A stretch of DNA of 64,000 bases from Edolisoma coerulescens (GCA_013397115.1 VWZW01006289.1:5426969-5490968); one strand, 5' to 3'. Positions 1 through 8,470 are shown, counted from the stretch's first letter. Notes: generated from the sequence alone by a model not told the origin. Translations and numbers: made by a program.

Positions 1-1468
1 GAAGGAAGCTGCTGGTAAAGAGTCACTAAAAGTATCATTATACCTTGGCAGCACCGAGGTATAATGCAGGAGGAGGAATAGAGAAGCGCTTCTATAAAAG
101 AAACCCAATGGCAAAGTTATTAATATTCTCAGAAATAAAAAGAAATTAACATTTCAGGTGAGGAAAGAAAAAGCACTTTCTTCCCATCCAAAAATCAATG
201 CAGAATTCCAAACCGATTGTTTATGTCATTTGATTCCCTTTCTTTATACGTTTCTCCCGGCTACAGATACTGAGCTGTCAGGATAATTTGCATGTACTGT
301 ATCTGATATCTTTTATTTGCAAACACTCTAAAGCGCCATAAAACGCCTCTCGTTGTAGTCTAACTCAATCTGAGGACTAGTATTTTCATCTGTAAATTAA
401 AGCAATTACGCAGCAGATATTATATTATGTGTACTGTGGTCTCCAGATAGTCATCAATCACCCTCAATCGAGCTGTCAGTGTGGGCAGATTCGTTTCTGG
501 GAGGCAGTCTTCCAGCTGGGGAGAAGAAGAGAATATCATCATTAATTAGAGTGTGACCCTGGGGCTATTCACATGTCTGAACCCAGGAATCTTTCTGAGC
601 AAGTCTGCACACCATGGAGCAGCGTTCGACTGCACCAGCAGCCCAGCTTCAGCCTCGGAGCTGACTCCTCCGCTTCCTCCATCCTCCCGGGGGCTGCCTG
701 CTTGCCCTGCCTCGGTGGTACCGGCCGTCGGGGGAGAGGTGCTGGGGCTGCCAGCATCTTCCCCCGACGGCCCGGTACCTGCTCCCTCCGAGCGTGAAAG
801 CAGAGGGGGGTTGCTGCCTGCTTGTGGGGGGGGGAGGTCCCAGGCCCCCAGAGGGTAGGGAGGCTGATGGCAGCGGTGGGATGGGTTGGGTAGAAGAGGG
901 TGCTGGAAGTTTGAGATGGGATCAAAGTCGTTTTAACGTGAAAAGTCACATCTTTTCCATCATTCCCCGGAAGACGCTTGTAGGGTTTTCTACCTGTAAT
1001 CACACGCCTGGAATAAAAGCCGAAAAGAAAAGCAGGATTGCTTATCATGTGCTTTATTGTCAGCGTTAGCTCTAATTTTAACTGTTGATTAAATCTTAAA
1101 TGAAGACTCAGTCGTGTGTCCCTTCATATGTCTTGTTTGTAATTGAGACTAATTATTACTGTGGGGTGGGAAGAAGCAGCTGCTCATTAATTAATTTCTA
1201 ATTAAAAGTGCTTACTAGCCTTTCAGTGACTAAGGAGGGTGGGGAAAATAGCTGATACAACATTGATCCTCCAGATTAAAAACATTCATTCCCTTCCCTT
1301 GCCCGCAGAAATATATATGTGTTGCAAGCAGGCGTTGCCGCTACCGGAGAGCTTCCCAAACTTTCGCCCCTGTCAGGCAGGCTGAAGGCGATGCTGGAGA
1401 CTCTATTTTCCATGCCAGGGGAAAGGTTCCCGAAAATGAGTGTTAAACTTACAGGCAGGTTAATTTGA
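1..1468. other. IRX4 upstream flank, candidate regulatory DNA
   Basis: Non-coding by my reading. The first 560 bases are AT-rich with a dense set of developmental factor motifs: CTGTCA (MEIS/TGIF type) at 275-280 and 473-478, an octamer ATTTGCAT at 286-293 and a PBX-like ATCAATCA at 453-460. A GC-rich stretch follows at about 640-900 and contains the strong hairpin at 717-779. AT-rich homeodomain-type motifs (TTAATTAA-like) lie around 1180-1210. Short ORFs on both strands at 553-1069 overlap one another and have no recognisable domain, so I treat them as by-products of GC-rich sequence. Confidence 0.5.
717..779. other. Long near-perfect inverted repeat (63-nt hairpin)
   Basis: The left arm begins GGTACCGG and the right arm ends CCGGTACC. 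Pairing runs 717-724 with 772-779, 725-735 with 760-770, 737-739 with 757-759 and 740-745 with 751-756. That gives 28 pairs (one G-T wobble), two single-base bulges (736 and 771) and a five-base loop at 746-750. The size resembles a short pre-miRNA or a strong cruciform. No function is known to me, and the GC content is higher than most miRNA precursors. Confidence 0.75.
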
Positions 1469-1868
1469 GTAGGTTTTGCGTGACGTCAGAGGCTCGGCTC
1501 TTTTAAAACAACGTGCTTGTGAGCTGATGCATTTGTATTACTTTTCTTCTTCCCACCTTTTATTTTTCCGCGGGTGCAAAGTATTTATTTTTGCCGTCAC
1601 GTTTGCAAGCCTTGGAGCCTACACGTAACAATTATTTCTGTGTCGTAGCTGTAGCGGGGAAGGTGCTAAAATCGCCGTACATATTTAAAAGCAAAGAAAA
1701 GTTTAAGTTTTCATGTAAATAAATTAAATGTGGTTTTCTGCTTCGTCTTATAAGCATCTAGGGACCTGTGGTTACCAATCAATTGGTACAACAGAGCACA
1801 GCCAGGCTGCAATAGCGTGCAGATCAGACGTCTCGCCTTGTTTCTAGATAACTGGGAGCCTCTGTACC
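1469..1868 (+). promoter_or_regulatory. IRX4: Probable IRX4 promoter and 5' UTR region
   Basis: This lies directly upstream of the IRX4 start codon. A perfect CRE palindrome TGACGTCA sits at 1481-1488. A TATA-like TTTTAAAA lies about 12 bases after it (about 1500), and a second AT-rich TTATAAG is at 1748-1754. Two CCAAT boxes in opposite orientation sit almost back to back at about 1774-1789. The transcription start cannot be fixed from sequence alone, so the split between promoter and 5' UTR is inferred. Confidence 0.45.
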
Positions 1869-1913
1869 ATGTCCTATCCTCAGTTTGGCTACCCTTACTC
1901 TTCTGCACCCCAG
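1869..1913 (+). CDS. IRX4: IRX4 coding exon 1
   Basis: Fifteen codons, MSYPQFGYPYSSAPQ, followed directly by a consensus donor GTAAGA at 1914. This is the conserved N-terminus shared by Iroquois homeobox proteins and matches IRX4 exactly as I know it. The start is fixed by that conservation and by the ATG in context ACCATGT. The intron is phase 0: the last codon CAG is complete and exon 2 opens with a whole codon. IRX4 is a nuclear transcription factor; in chick it is known as a ventricle-restricted regulator that promotes ventricular and represses atrial myosin genes. The exon is too short to show a domain by itself, and its assignment depends on joining to the exon at 2779. Confidence 0.93.
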
Positions 1914-2778
1914 GTAAGACTTTTTGCCTACCAACGTTAATTGATTGAATTTCAGTCCTTATCGATGCCTTCCGTCCGGGATGAGGGCGGCAGCGATCCC
2001 CTCCCGCATGCAGTAGCGGCAAAGCAGATGGTCGCTCCGCAGCTTTCCAAGATGCCCAAGTTCTGTGTCGGGCACCAATTTTAAAATGGGAAGAAACACG
2101 CGGGATATAGGGTGTTTGGGGGGGGATAAAGACGCGTGGGAGAGGATTACAGAGATGAGAGAGGTGAGAAGGGAAGCTAGAGNACGATTAAATTCACAGT
2201 TTACCAATTAAACACGGACGTACGGAGGTCCGGCCCGTAGAAACAGAACGGGATATTCTAAACCAGCAGGTTAATAACAGATGCGTGCGTGGCTGCTACA
2301 AACCTGCAGTCAAAATAAATATGCATGAATGACTTCGAAAAAAACGTTTAAAAACGCAGATGGGAATCATTGTGCTGCAAGAGGAGAAAACGGTGTAAAC
2401 CCCAGTCTTGTGAAAATACCCCAGGAAAAGTTAGCTTTTAAATGCAGAGGGCCTGAGGAATGTATTAGAGAGGATTAAACACCCACAGTCACGGGGCGTT
2501 TGGTTGTTGTTGTTGTGGAGTCGTTTCAAAAAACTGATAAAATACTTGCACCTCTGCACTTCTCCAGAGCGTTTCTATCACGACTGAAGTAAAATACGGA
2601 AGGGGAGGGAGGAGGGCGGGCGACACCCCAAAGCTACGACCTGATTTGAAAAAAAAACCCAAACCAAACCCAAACAAAAACCCACCAAACCCACACAATC
2701 TAAAAACAACCGAACCCAAACTTGGTTACACTTTGGAAAGCTCCCCCCCGCCCTCAGCGCCGCTTTCTTTCCCTCCAG
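1914..2778 (+). other. IRX4: IRX4 intron 1
   Basis: Bounded by a GTAAGA donor and a pyrimidine-rich acceptor ending CCTCCAG at 2778. One ambiguous base is at 2183. It contains a short GTT-repeat near 2503-2516 and a strand-asymmetric A/C-rich tract at about 2647-2722 with repeated AAACCC-like units. I see no coding sequence; minus-strand ORFs here run through the assembly gap and have no recognisable content. Confidence 0.85.
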
Positions 2779-3021
2779 TTCCTGATGAGCACCAACTCCC
2801 TGACGACCTGCTGCGAGTCCAGCAGCCGGACGCTGGCTGAGACGGGGGCGGCCGCCTCCGCCCAGACCCCCGTGTACTGCCCGGTGTACGAGAGCCGCCT
2901 GCTCGCTACCGCCCGACACGAGCTCAACTCCGCCGCCGCCCTGGGGGTCTACGGCGGGCCCTACGCCGGGCCCCAGGGCTATGGAAACTACGTGACCTAC
3001 GGTACCGAGGCTCCCGCCTTC
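2779..3021 (+). CDS. IRX4: IRX4 coding exon 2, 3' end lost in assembly gap
   Basis: Eighty-one codons (protein residues 16-96) opening FLMSTNSLTTCCESSSRTLA and containing VYCPVYESRLLATARHELNS and a YGNYVTYG motif. These are the conserved N-terminal blocks of Iroquois proteins, and the order and spacing match IRX4 rather than IRX1, 2, 3, 5 or 6. The acceptor is the CAG at 2776-2778 after a CT-rich tract, and the exon joins exon 1 in phase 0. The reading frame is open into the run of N at 3022, so the remainder (in family members a tyrosine- and alanine-rich stretch ending just before the homeodomain) and the donor are missing. From the phase of exon 3, the lost end should finish with two bases of an arginine codon. 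This amino-terminal region has no enzymatic motif. Confidence 0.93.
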
Positions 3022-3722
3022 NNNNNNNNNNNNNNNNNNNNNNNNNNNNNNNNNNNNNNNNNNNNNNNNNNNNNNNNNNNNNNNNNNNNNNNNNNNNNNN
3101 NNNNNNNNNNNNNNNNNNNNNNNNNNNNNNNNNNNNNNNNNNNNNNNNNNNNNNNNNNNNNNNNNNNNNNNNNNNNNNNNNNNNNNNNNNNNNNNNNNNN
3201 NNNNNNNNNNNNNNNNNNNNNNNNNNNNNNNNNNNNNNNNNNNNNNNNNNNNNNNNNNNNNNNNNNNNNNNNNNNNNNNNNNNNNNNNNNNNNNNNNNNN
3301 NNNNNNNNNNNNNNNNNNNNNNNNNNNNNNNNNNNNNNNNNNNNNNNNNNNNNNNNNNNNNNNNNNNNNNNNNNNNNNNNNNNNNNNNNNNNNNNNNNNN
3401 NNNNNNNNNNNNNNNNNNNNNNNNNNNNNNNNNNNNNNNNNNNNNNNNNNNNNNNNNNNNNNNNNNNNNNNNNNNNNNNNNNNNNNNNNNNNNNNNNNNN
3501 NNNNNNNNNNNNNNNNNNNNNNNNNNNNNNNNNNNNNNNNNNNNNNNNNNNNNNNNNNNNNNNNNNNNNNNNNNNNNNNNNNNNNNNNNNNNNNNNNNNN
3601 NNNNNNNNNNNNNNNNNNNNNNNNNNNNNNNNNNNNNNNNNNNNNNNNNNNNNNNNNNNNNNNNNNNNNNNNNNNNNNNNNNNNNNNNNNNNNNNNNNNN
3701 NNNNNNNNNNNNNNNNNNNNNN
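3022..3722. other. Assembly gap (701 N)
   Basis: A continuous run of N. The left edge cuts IRX4 exon 2 in frame; sequence resumes at 3723 in GC-rich, apparently intronic DNA. The gap must contain the end of exon 2 and the donor of intron 2. Its length may be estimated rather than measured. Confidence 0.98.
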
Positions 3723-4564
3723 CGCCCCGCCCCGCAAGCCCCTCCAACCTAGCTCCCCGCGGTTAGGTGTCTCTCGGCCCCAGCCATGTCGCCTCCCGTT
3801 CCCCACACCGACACGGGGTCCTCCGCCCCCCGGGCGGGCGGTAGCGCGGGGGGCGATCCCTCTTAACAGGGGCGGTAATTATCTTTTCCTGCGCGGAGTC
3901 AGGCTTGGGCATCCCGTGTATATTTATTAGTTTTAAACCAGCGCAAACCCCCTTACACACCGTTCCCAGCTCAGAGGCCCATTGGGCGCCGGTGACCTTT
4001 CCTGGAGGATGTGCATTAAATATTCAGTCGCAGCCCAGTGTCATCTGCGTTAGGTTCCTACAATTTCAGGAACAAAAGGGTAGAGGAGATTACTAATAAA
4101 AGGAGTAAGAGGAAATATATTTCTATTAACACTTACACCCTGGGGTCACCCAGATGAATTCTGTTTGGGAAGGACTAATCAAACGAGAGGAAAGTGGTAT
4201 TTCTGTGACTTTGCAAGCTGCTAGGATTTCCCTGCTGCCCGAAATGTTGACATTGACTTTACCGCAAATAAAAGCAGGACCCTCTTTCTGCCACCACCGC
4301 CAAGGCAAAGCGGGAATTTGCATTGCCCGCTGCTGCTGCTAGCTGAACCTTTCCTTCTTGCTTCCCTTCCTCGGCCTGAATTCTCTAGGCCCTCATAAAG
4401 CTGAACTGTCCTCCTGTCCTCATCCATCTAGCACCGCTCCGGTCCAGCCGCCCTCCGGGGGACGCCGCAGGCAAGCGGCCGGGGCCGGGGCTCTGGGACC
4501 CCGCGACGGGCAGGTCCGCGGGGGGCGAGAGCGCGGTGTCACCGGGGCTCCCCTGTGCCTGCAG
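3723..4564 (+). other. IRX4: IRX4 intron 2 (visible part)
   Basis: GC-rich at its start (CpG-rich to about 3900), AT-richer in the middle and GC-rich again near the acceptor GTGCCTGCAG ending at 4564. No exon-like frame with splice signals is visible. ORFs crossing it on either strand are not conserved-looking. Confidence 0.75.
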
Positions 4565-4842
4565 GTACGGGACGATGGACGGCGGGACGCGGAGAAAAAA
4601 CGCCACCCGAGAGACGACCAGCACGCTGAAGGCCTGGCTGCAGGAGCACCGCAAGAACCCCTACCCCACCAAGGGCGAGAAGATCATGCTGGCCATCATC
4701 ACCAAGATGACCCTCACCCAGGTCTCCACCTGGTTCGCCAACGCCCGCCGGCGGCTCAAGAAGGAGAACAAGATGACCTGGCCCCCGCGGAACAAGTGCT
4801 CTGACGAGAAGCGGCCCTATGAGGAAGAGGAGGAGGAGGAGG
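4565..4842 (+). CDS. IRX4: IRX4 homeobox exon
   Basis: After a CAG acceptor the first base completes an arginine codon split by a phase-2 intron, then reads YGTMDGGTRRKNATRETTST. The TALE homeodomain spans about 4584-4772. It has the three-residue loop extension marked by NPYPTKGEK, and recognition helix 3 reads QVSTWFANARRRLKKEN with the DNA-contacting WF-N-R residues intact. The YGTMDGGTRRKNATRE lead-in is Iroquois-specific. The tail MTWPPRNKCSDEKRPY then enters a glutamate run encoded by GAG/GAA repeats at 4821-4842, where a single N (4843) breaks the frame. The protein binds DNA and acts in the nucleus. The true end of the exon is not recoverable here because the next segments are out of order or from elsewhere. 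Confidence 0.96.
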
Positions 4843-4843
4843 N

Positions 4844-4959
4844 CACCCGCTCCCGCTCCCGGGCGGCAGCCACCCGCCGCGGGCCGCCGAGCCCCCCGCC
4901 AAGATGCCGCCGCCGGCCGCCGCCGGGGAGGAGGAGGAAGAAGAGGCGGCGGCGGCAGA
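4844..4959 (+). CDS. IRX4: Probable IRX4 mid-region fragment, displaced frame
   Basis: Flanked by single Ns at 4843 and 4960. In the frame starting at 4844, which is the frame of the C-terminal block rather than of the homeobox exon, it reads without stops: a proline-rich start (HPLPLPGG), then AAEPPAKMPPPAAAGEEEEE and an alanine run. IRX4 proteins have a proline/alanine/acidic linker between the acidic region after the homeodomain and the LEAKPRIWSL motif, and this fits the part just before the LKTAAEE sequence that opens the segment at 5238. I infer it belongs immediately upstream of 5238, with the block at 4961-5236 wrongly inserted. The low-complexity composition makes this less certain than the other exons; the homeobox frame also reads through it as an arginine-rich sequence that I regard as out of frame. 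Confidence 0.55.
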
Positions 4960-4960
4960 N

Positions 4961-5236
4961 TCCAGTCTTTCTTTTCTGTACCTTACAGATTAGGCTAGGA
5001 GAGAAGGAGTTGGGGAGCCCAGAAGATTCAGAGGAATTGATCACTGTGGATGCTGTTGGCTGTTTTGAAGATGATGATGAGGAAGAGGAGGAGGAGGAGG
5101 AGGAGGGTTCGCAGGAAGAGGCGATGAAGAGCGGGAAAGCCGAGGGTACCCTGCTAAAACCAGGCACTTAGCGGTTCGGCCGCGGGGGCTCGGCCGGCAG
5201 CTCGCCCCCGGGGCGGGCCTCGCTGGTGGGGGCGGC
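4961..5236 (+). other. Misplaced or chimeric assembly block with an exon-like ORF
   Basis: Isolated by single Ns at 4960 and 5237. It opens with a pyrimidine-rich stretch ending in a good acceptor (CTGTACCTTACAG, ends 4988). It then reads from 4989 IRLGEKELGSPEDSEELITV, continues DAVGCFEDDD into a glutamate run, then GSQEEAMKSGKAEG, and stops at TAG 5169-5171. The first part does not resemble any Iroquois protein I know. The (E)nGSQEEAMKSGKAE part does resemble the acidic stretch that follows the IRX4 homeodomain. A join inside the GAG repeat between IRX4 and an unrelated exon is one explanation; a whole foreign last exon is another. The frame downstream (5172-5236) does not connect to the IRX4 C-terminal block without a frameshift. 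Confidence 0.6.
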
Positions 5237-5237
5237 N

Positions 5238-5752
5238 GCCTGAAGACGGCGGCGGAGGAGTGCGGCCCCGACCCGCTGGGCGCTCGGCAGCGCGGCTGCG
5301 AGTCCAAGATGTGCTTCCAGCAGGGGCAGCAGCTGTTGGAGGCGAAGCCCAGGATTTGGTCCCTGGCGCACACTGCCACCTCCCTCAACCAGGCCGAGTA
5401 CCCCTCCTGCATGCTGAAACGGCCGGGGGGCTCGGCCGCCGCCGCCGCTCCCACCCCGGTCAGCGTCATCGACAGGCACCAGGATTCCCCGGTCACCAAC
5501 CTCAGGAACTGGGTGGACGGGGTGTTTCACGACCCCCTGTTCAGGCATAGTACTTTAAACCAAGCCCTGAGCAACACAACAGTTTCCTGGGCTACCACCA
5601 AAGGAGCCATTCTGGAAACGGGCGCCTTGGGACGCGCGGTGGGGAACGGCGCCAACGCGCTCAAGGGGCAGCTCTCAAACCTGGCCCACCATGACTCAAA
5701 CAAAGAGTTTCTGGCGTTTCCTAAATCAGGAAGCAAAATGTTTTGTTCCTAA
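5238..5752 (+). CDS. IRX4: IRX4 C-terminal coding block with stop
   Basis: Open from the first full codon (5240, LKTAAEECGPDP) to TAA at 5750-5752, 170 residues. It contains the Iroquois-conserved LLEAKPRIWSLAHTAT motif (Iro-box type), then PSCMLKRPGG, a short alanine run, DRHQDSPVTNLRNWVDGVFH with the IRX4-typical FHDP, RHSTLNQALSNTTVSW, and the terminal PKSGSKMFCS. The order matches the C-terminus of IRX4; the other Iroquois proteins diverge after the WSLA motif. No intron is visible inside the block. The upstream edge is artificial: it begins at a single N, and the block at 4844-4959 probably precedes it in the real gene. An ATG at 5309 lies inside this frame and is an internal methionine, not a start. 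Confidence 0.93.
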
Positions 5753-6292
5753 CAGGCCCACCGAGGGGCAAAGGACTTTCTAACGCTTGAAGAGTCAGCT
5801 ACACTGAAAAGAGACTTGCAAGAGTTTAAATTTAAATATAAAACTTTTTCTTCCTCTTTTTTTTTTTAACAAACAACATAAACCAGGATTTAAAGTTCAG
5901 TTTGCTCAGTTCAACGGAAAGACTTTGCTCATTGCTGTTCTGAACATTTTCTCCTGGCTGCGACTTTAAGGGATCAATGTCGTGAAAGTTATTTAATTCC
6001 ATGTCCAAAAAGCACGTACTATAGTGTAGACCTACTTAAAAAGTTTACATCCGAAAGTTTACAAACGGGAAATTTTAATTCAGATTTAATTTAAGGCATG
6101 CCGACATTAGTTATAAAGACATTTCGAGAGTTTTTCCTCCTGATTTCCTTGTTAGCATATAATTCACAAACAGCACTTCTACTAAGTTTACACCTACTGC
6201 ACAAATTTATCTTGACAAAAAAAAAAAAAAAAAATTTACCTAACAAAAAAAAAAAAAAAGAATATGTTAAAAGGTATGCTCACTCCAATAAA
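5753..6292 (+). other. IRX4: Probable IRX4 3' UTR
   Basis: AT-rich sequence directly after the IRX4 stop, in contrast to the GC-rich coding block. It contains two A-runs separated by about ten bases (about 6219-6260) and ends with a canonical AATAAA. No ORF of note lies on the + strand; the 96-codon one at 6098-6388 spans the A-runs and has no recognisable content. The 3' end is inferred from the signal only. Confidence 0.6.
6287..6292 (+). terminator. Candidate polyadenylation signal for IRX4
   Basis: Canonical AATAAA about 535 bases after the stop codon, following an AT-rich UTR-like region. It is the first clear canonical signal found; alternative sites further down are possible. Confidence 0.5.
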
Positions 6293-6364
6293 TTGTCTGT
6301 TTCAGAGGTAACACAAGTGGTGGCGTTTTGCATTGGGCAACAAACAACTTCTGTGTTTCAAATT

Positions 6365-6725
6365 CCCCCTCGGAGCCGGTCCCGGTAATTCCAAGGACTG
6401 TCAACAGGCTGCTGGGAGAGGGGAAGAGAGGCTCAGCGCAGCGCTGCCGCGGGACTGAGGACGGACCCACGGGACGCACGCTGCGCGCAGGAGGGATGTT
6501 GCGCTGCGCTCCGCGCCGTCCGTGCCTCCGCGGGGCAGCGCCGGGCCCCGGCCGCCGCCCGGGCCGGCAGCGGGGGCTCCGGCTGCCCGCCGAGGCCCGG
6601 CCGGGCCGGGAGCATCCCCCCTTCCCCCTCCCCTCCTTCCCGAGCTGCGGGCGGGCGGGCGTCGTCCCCCAAGGGCCGGGCTCTGCCGCGGCGTCGCCTC
6701 CGCCGTGCGCGGAGCAATTGATTCA
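6365..6725. promoter_or_regulatory. GC-rich, CpG-rich island downstream of IRX4
   Basis: The sequence switches abruptly from AT-rich UTR to CpG-rich DNA with many GCGC, CCGG and CGCC words (for example 6440-6460 and 6530-6670), then returns to AT-rich at about 6725. ORFs run on both strands here (for example 6328-6747 plus, 6433-6726 minus), as expected when stop codons are depleted by GC content; none has a domain. It could be a CpG island serving as an alternative or antisense promoter or as a regulatory element. Confidence 0.5.
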
Positions 6726-8470
6726 CACGGAAAATTTGATCTTTTAAAGAACCGTTTTAGCTTTCCAGCTCCTCTGCCAGTGCGGAGAATCGCTGATCCG
6801 CCATGAATATTTCAGCACTTCACTACAGATGCTTTACCGTTTTGACATTAAATAGAGTGCAGCCAACAAAAAGAGAGAGGGAGGAAGAGCGCTCTCGACG
6901 TGTGATTCAGGAGCACTCGCAGCCAATTTACCACTTAGATAACAGGCGCTTAAAAGATTTCATTTCCTTCCCCGGAACGGGAACAAACTTTACTGATCCC
7001 CGGACCGGGAGACAGGGAGAACTGCTGGAAAAGAAACTGCGAGGCACTAGCAGATCCCGGCTTACCCGGGCCGGCCTAAAACCCCCTGAGCTTCGGCGCC
7101 CGGCGCTGCGGGGGAGAACCGAGAGCACCCGAAGGACCAAGCTGACATCGGGACAAGCAGAAGAGCCTTCCTTGCCTCCCAGCATTCTCGCCCATCCCAC
7201 CCCAGCGGCTCCCTGCCACTCCACCTCCCTCCACTATAAGTAAATAAATGAGAATACAATAAAGGGGGAAAATACATAAAGGCAACTATAAACGCAACCG
7301 AGACACTCAGCCAAAATATAACATACTCCAGCCTGCGAAGTTTCTAGCGAGACCTGTTAGTGCAAGGACTGAATAAAGGAATCCAGGTGCGGAGATCAGA
7401 TCAAGCCCTTCCCCTCTCTGCGAGCAGCCGTAATTGGATTGTATCCAGTCATATTCCCTGTCATTGTATTGACTTTCGCTCTCTTGGATGATATTATCGA
7501 GATCACTGAACCCCTCTGCTGATCTGGCTGTCAAAAGGCTCAGACAGGAGCCCCCGGCCTGGAAAACGTGCATCAGCCGAGATAATTTGAAGTGAAATTT
7601 TCATTTTGACAGTAAACCCCTCAATTTCTAAAGGCTCTGCACCCGGAGAGCTCGGTGGCAGGGGGAGGCTTTACAGAAAGCCCACGTCTTAAACTGAAAA
7701 GGGCAAAAGAACTCGAATTAGTTGTAATAGATAAAAGGGCAAAAATAAAGAGTCAAGGGTACTTGACAGTAATAGCGAAAGTGGAGTCTCGGGGGAGCCG
7801 CGATCTGAGCTAAAGGCTGGGCCGGCAGGAATTTTAATGCAGCCGGGGCGGCCGGCGAGCTTTGCCTCTGAAACCCTTTAGACAAAGCAAATTATTTTCA
7901 GCCAAACTAAAGAGACGGGGATGAAGGAGGCGAGGGAGAGGGAAGAGGAGAAAGGCGAGTGTTTGGGCTGCCCTCAAACCATTGGTAGAGTCAAGCGGGA
8001 TGGGCATAAACCCCTCTGACTACTGCGAGGGTGATGTTAAAGCGGGGAGGTTTGTGTGTGCCAGCCTTGCTGGATGTGCAGGGACCGGAGGGGACACGGG
8101 TGCTCCCGGTGGGCTTCGGTTTCCATGCGACAGAGGCTCTGTGGAGTGGAAGGGGACTCCATTCTTTCTCCTAACACAGCGACAGCCGTGTGTGTGGGGG
8201 GACTCTGTGTGTCTGTGTGCAAGGAGAGGTCTCGCCCACCGAGCAGCCAAAAATCTCTCCCAGCCTGAAAAGCTCCCTGACTTTGCGGAGCGCCGGCCCC
8301 CGCCGGCCGCCCTGGGCTGGCTCTCGGCGGGTGACCCTGCAAGCCGATATAAGTCATTTTACAAGTGGTTGCTGGCCGGCTTTGGCTAGATCCAGGATTC
8401 AATTTGGACATCCCGTTCTTTGGGAGGCAACACCCTCCCCTCTCCCCGCCTCCTCCTTTCCTCCGGACTT
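6726..8470. other. Candidate conserved regulatory DNA downstream of IRX4
   Basis: Non-coding by my reading. At 7390-7620 there is a compact stretch rich in homeodomain and TALE words (GTAATTGG, ATTGTATTGAC, CTGTCAAA, TTTTGACAG) and GATA-type words (GATGATATTATCGAGATC) without repeats, which looks like enhancer sequence. GC-rich patches lie at 7030-7110, 7780-7860 and 8290-8340. Several ORFs of 70-146 codons overlap on both strands and show no known motif. Confidence 0.4.

Noticed and set aside
553..1069. Overlapping ORFs on both strands upstream of IRX4
   Set aside because: Overlapping frames open because of GC content, with no domain or splice context.
2647..2722. Telomere-like AACCC repeats in intron 1
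   Set aside because: Units are irregular (AAACC, AAACCC, CCACC) and not a TTAGGG array in either orientation.
2578..3806. Long minus-strand ORFs (up to 389 codons) over IRX4 exon 2 and the gap
   Set aside because: Most of their length is N translated as X; the remainder is the complement of IRX4 coding sequence.
6328..7243. ORFs of 94-146 codons in the GC-rich region after IRX4
   Set aside because: Open on both strands, arginine- and proline-rich composition typical of CpG-rich DNA, no known motif.
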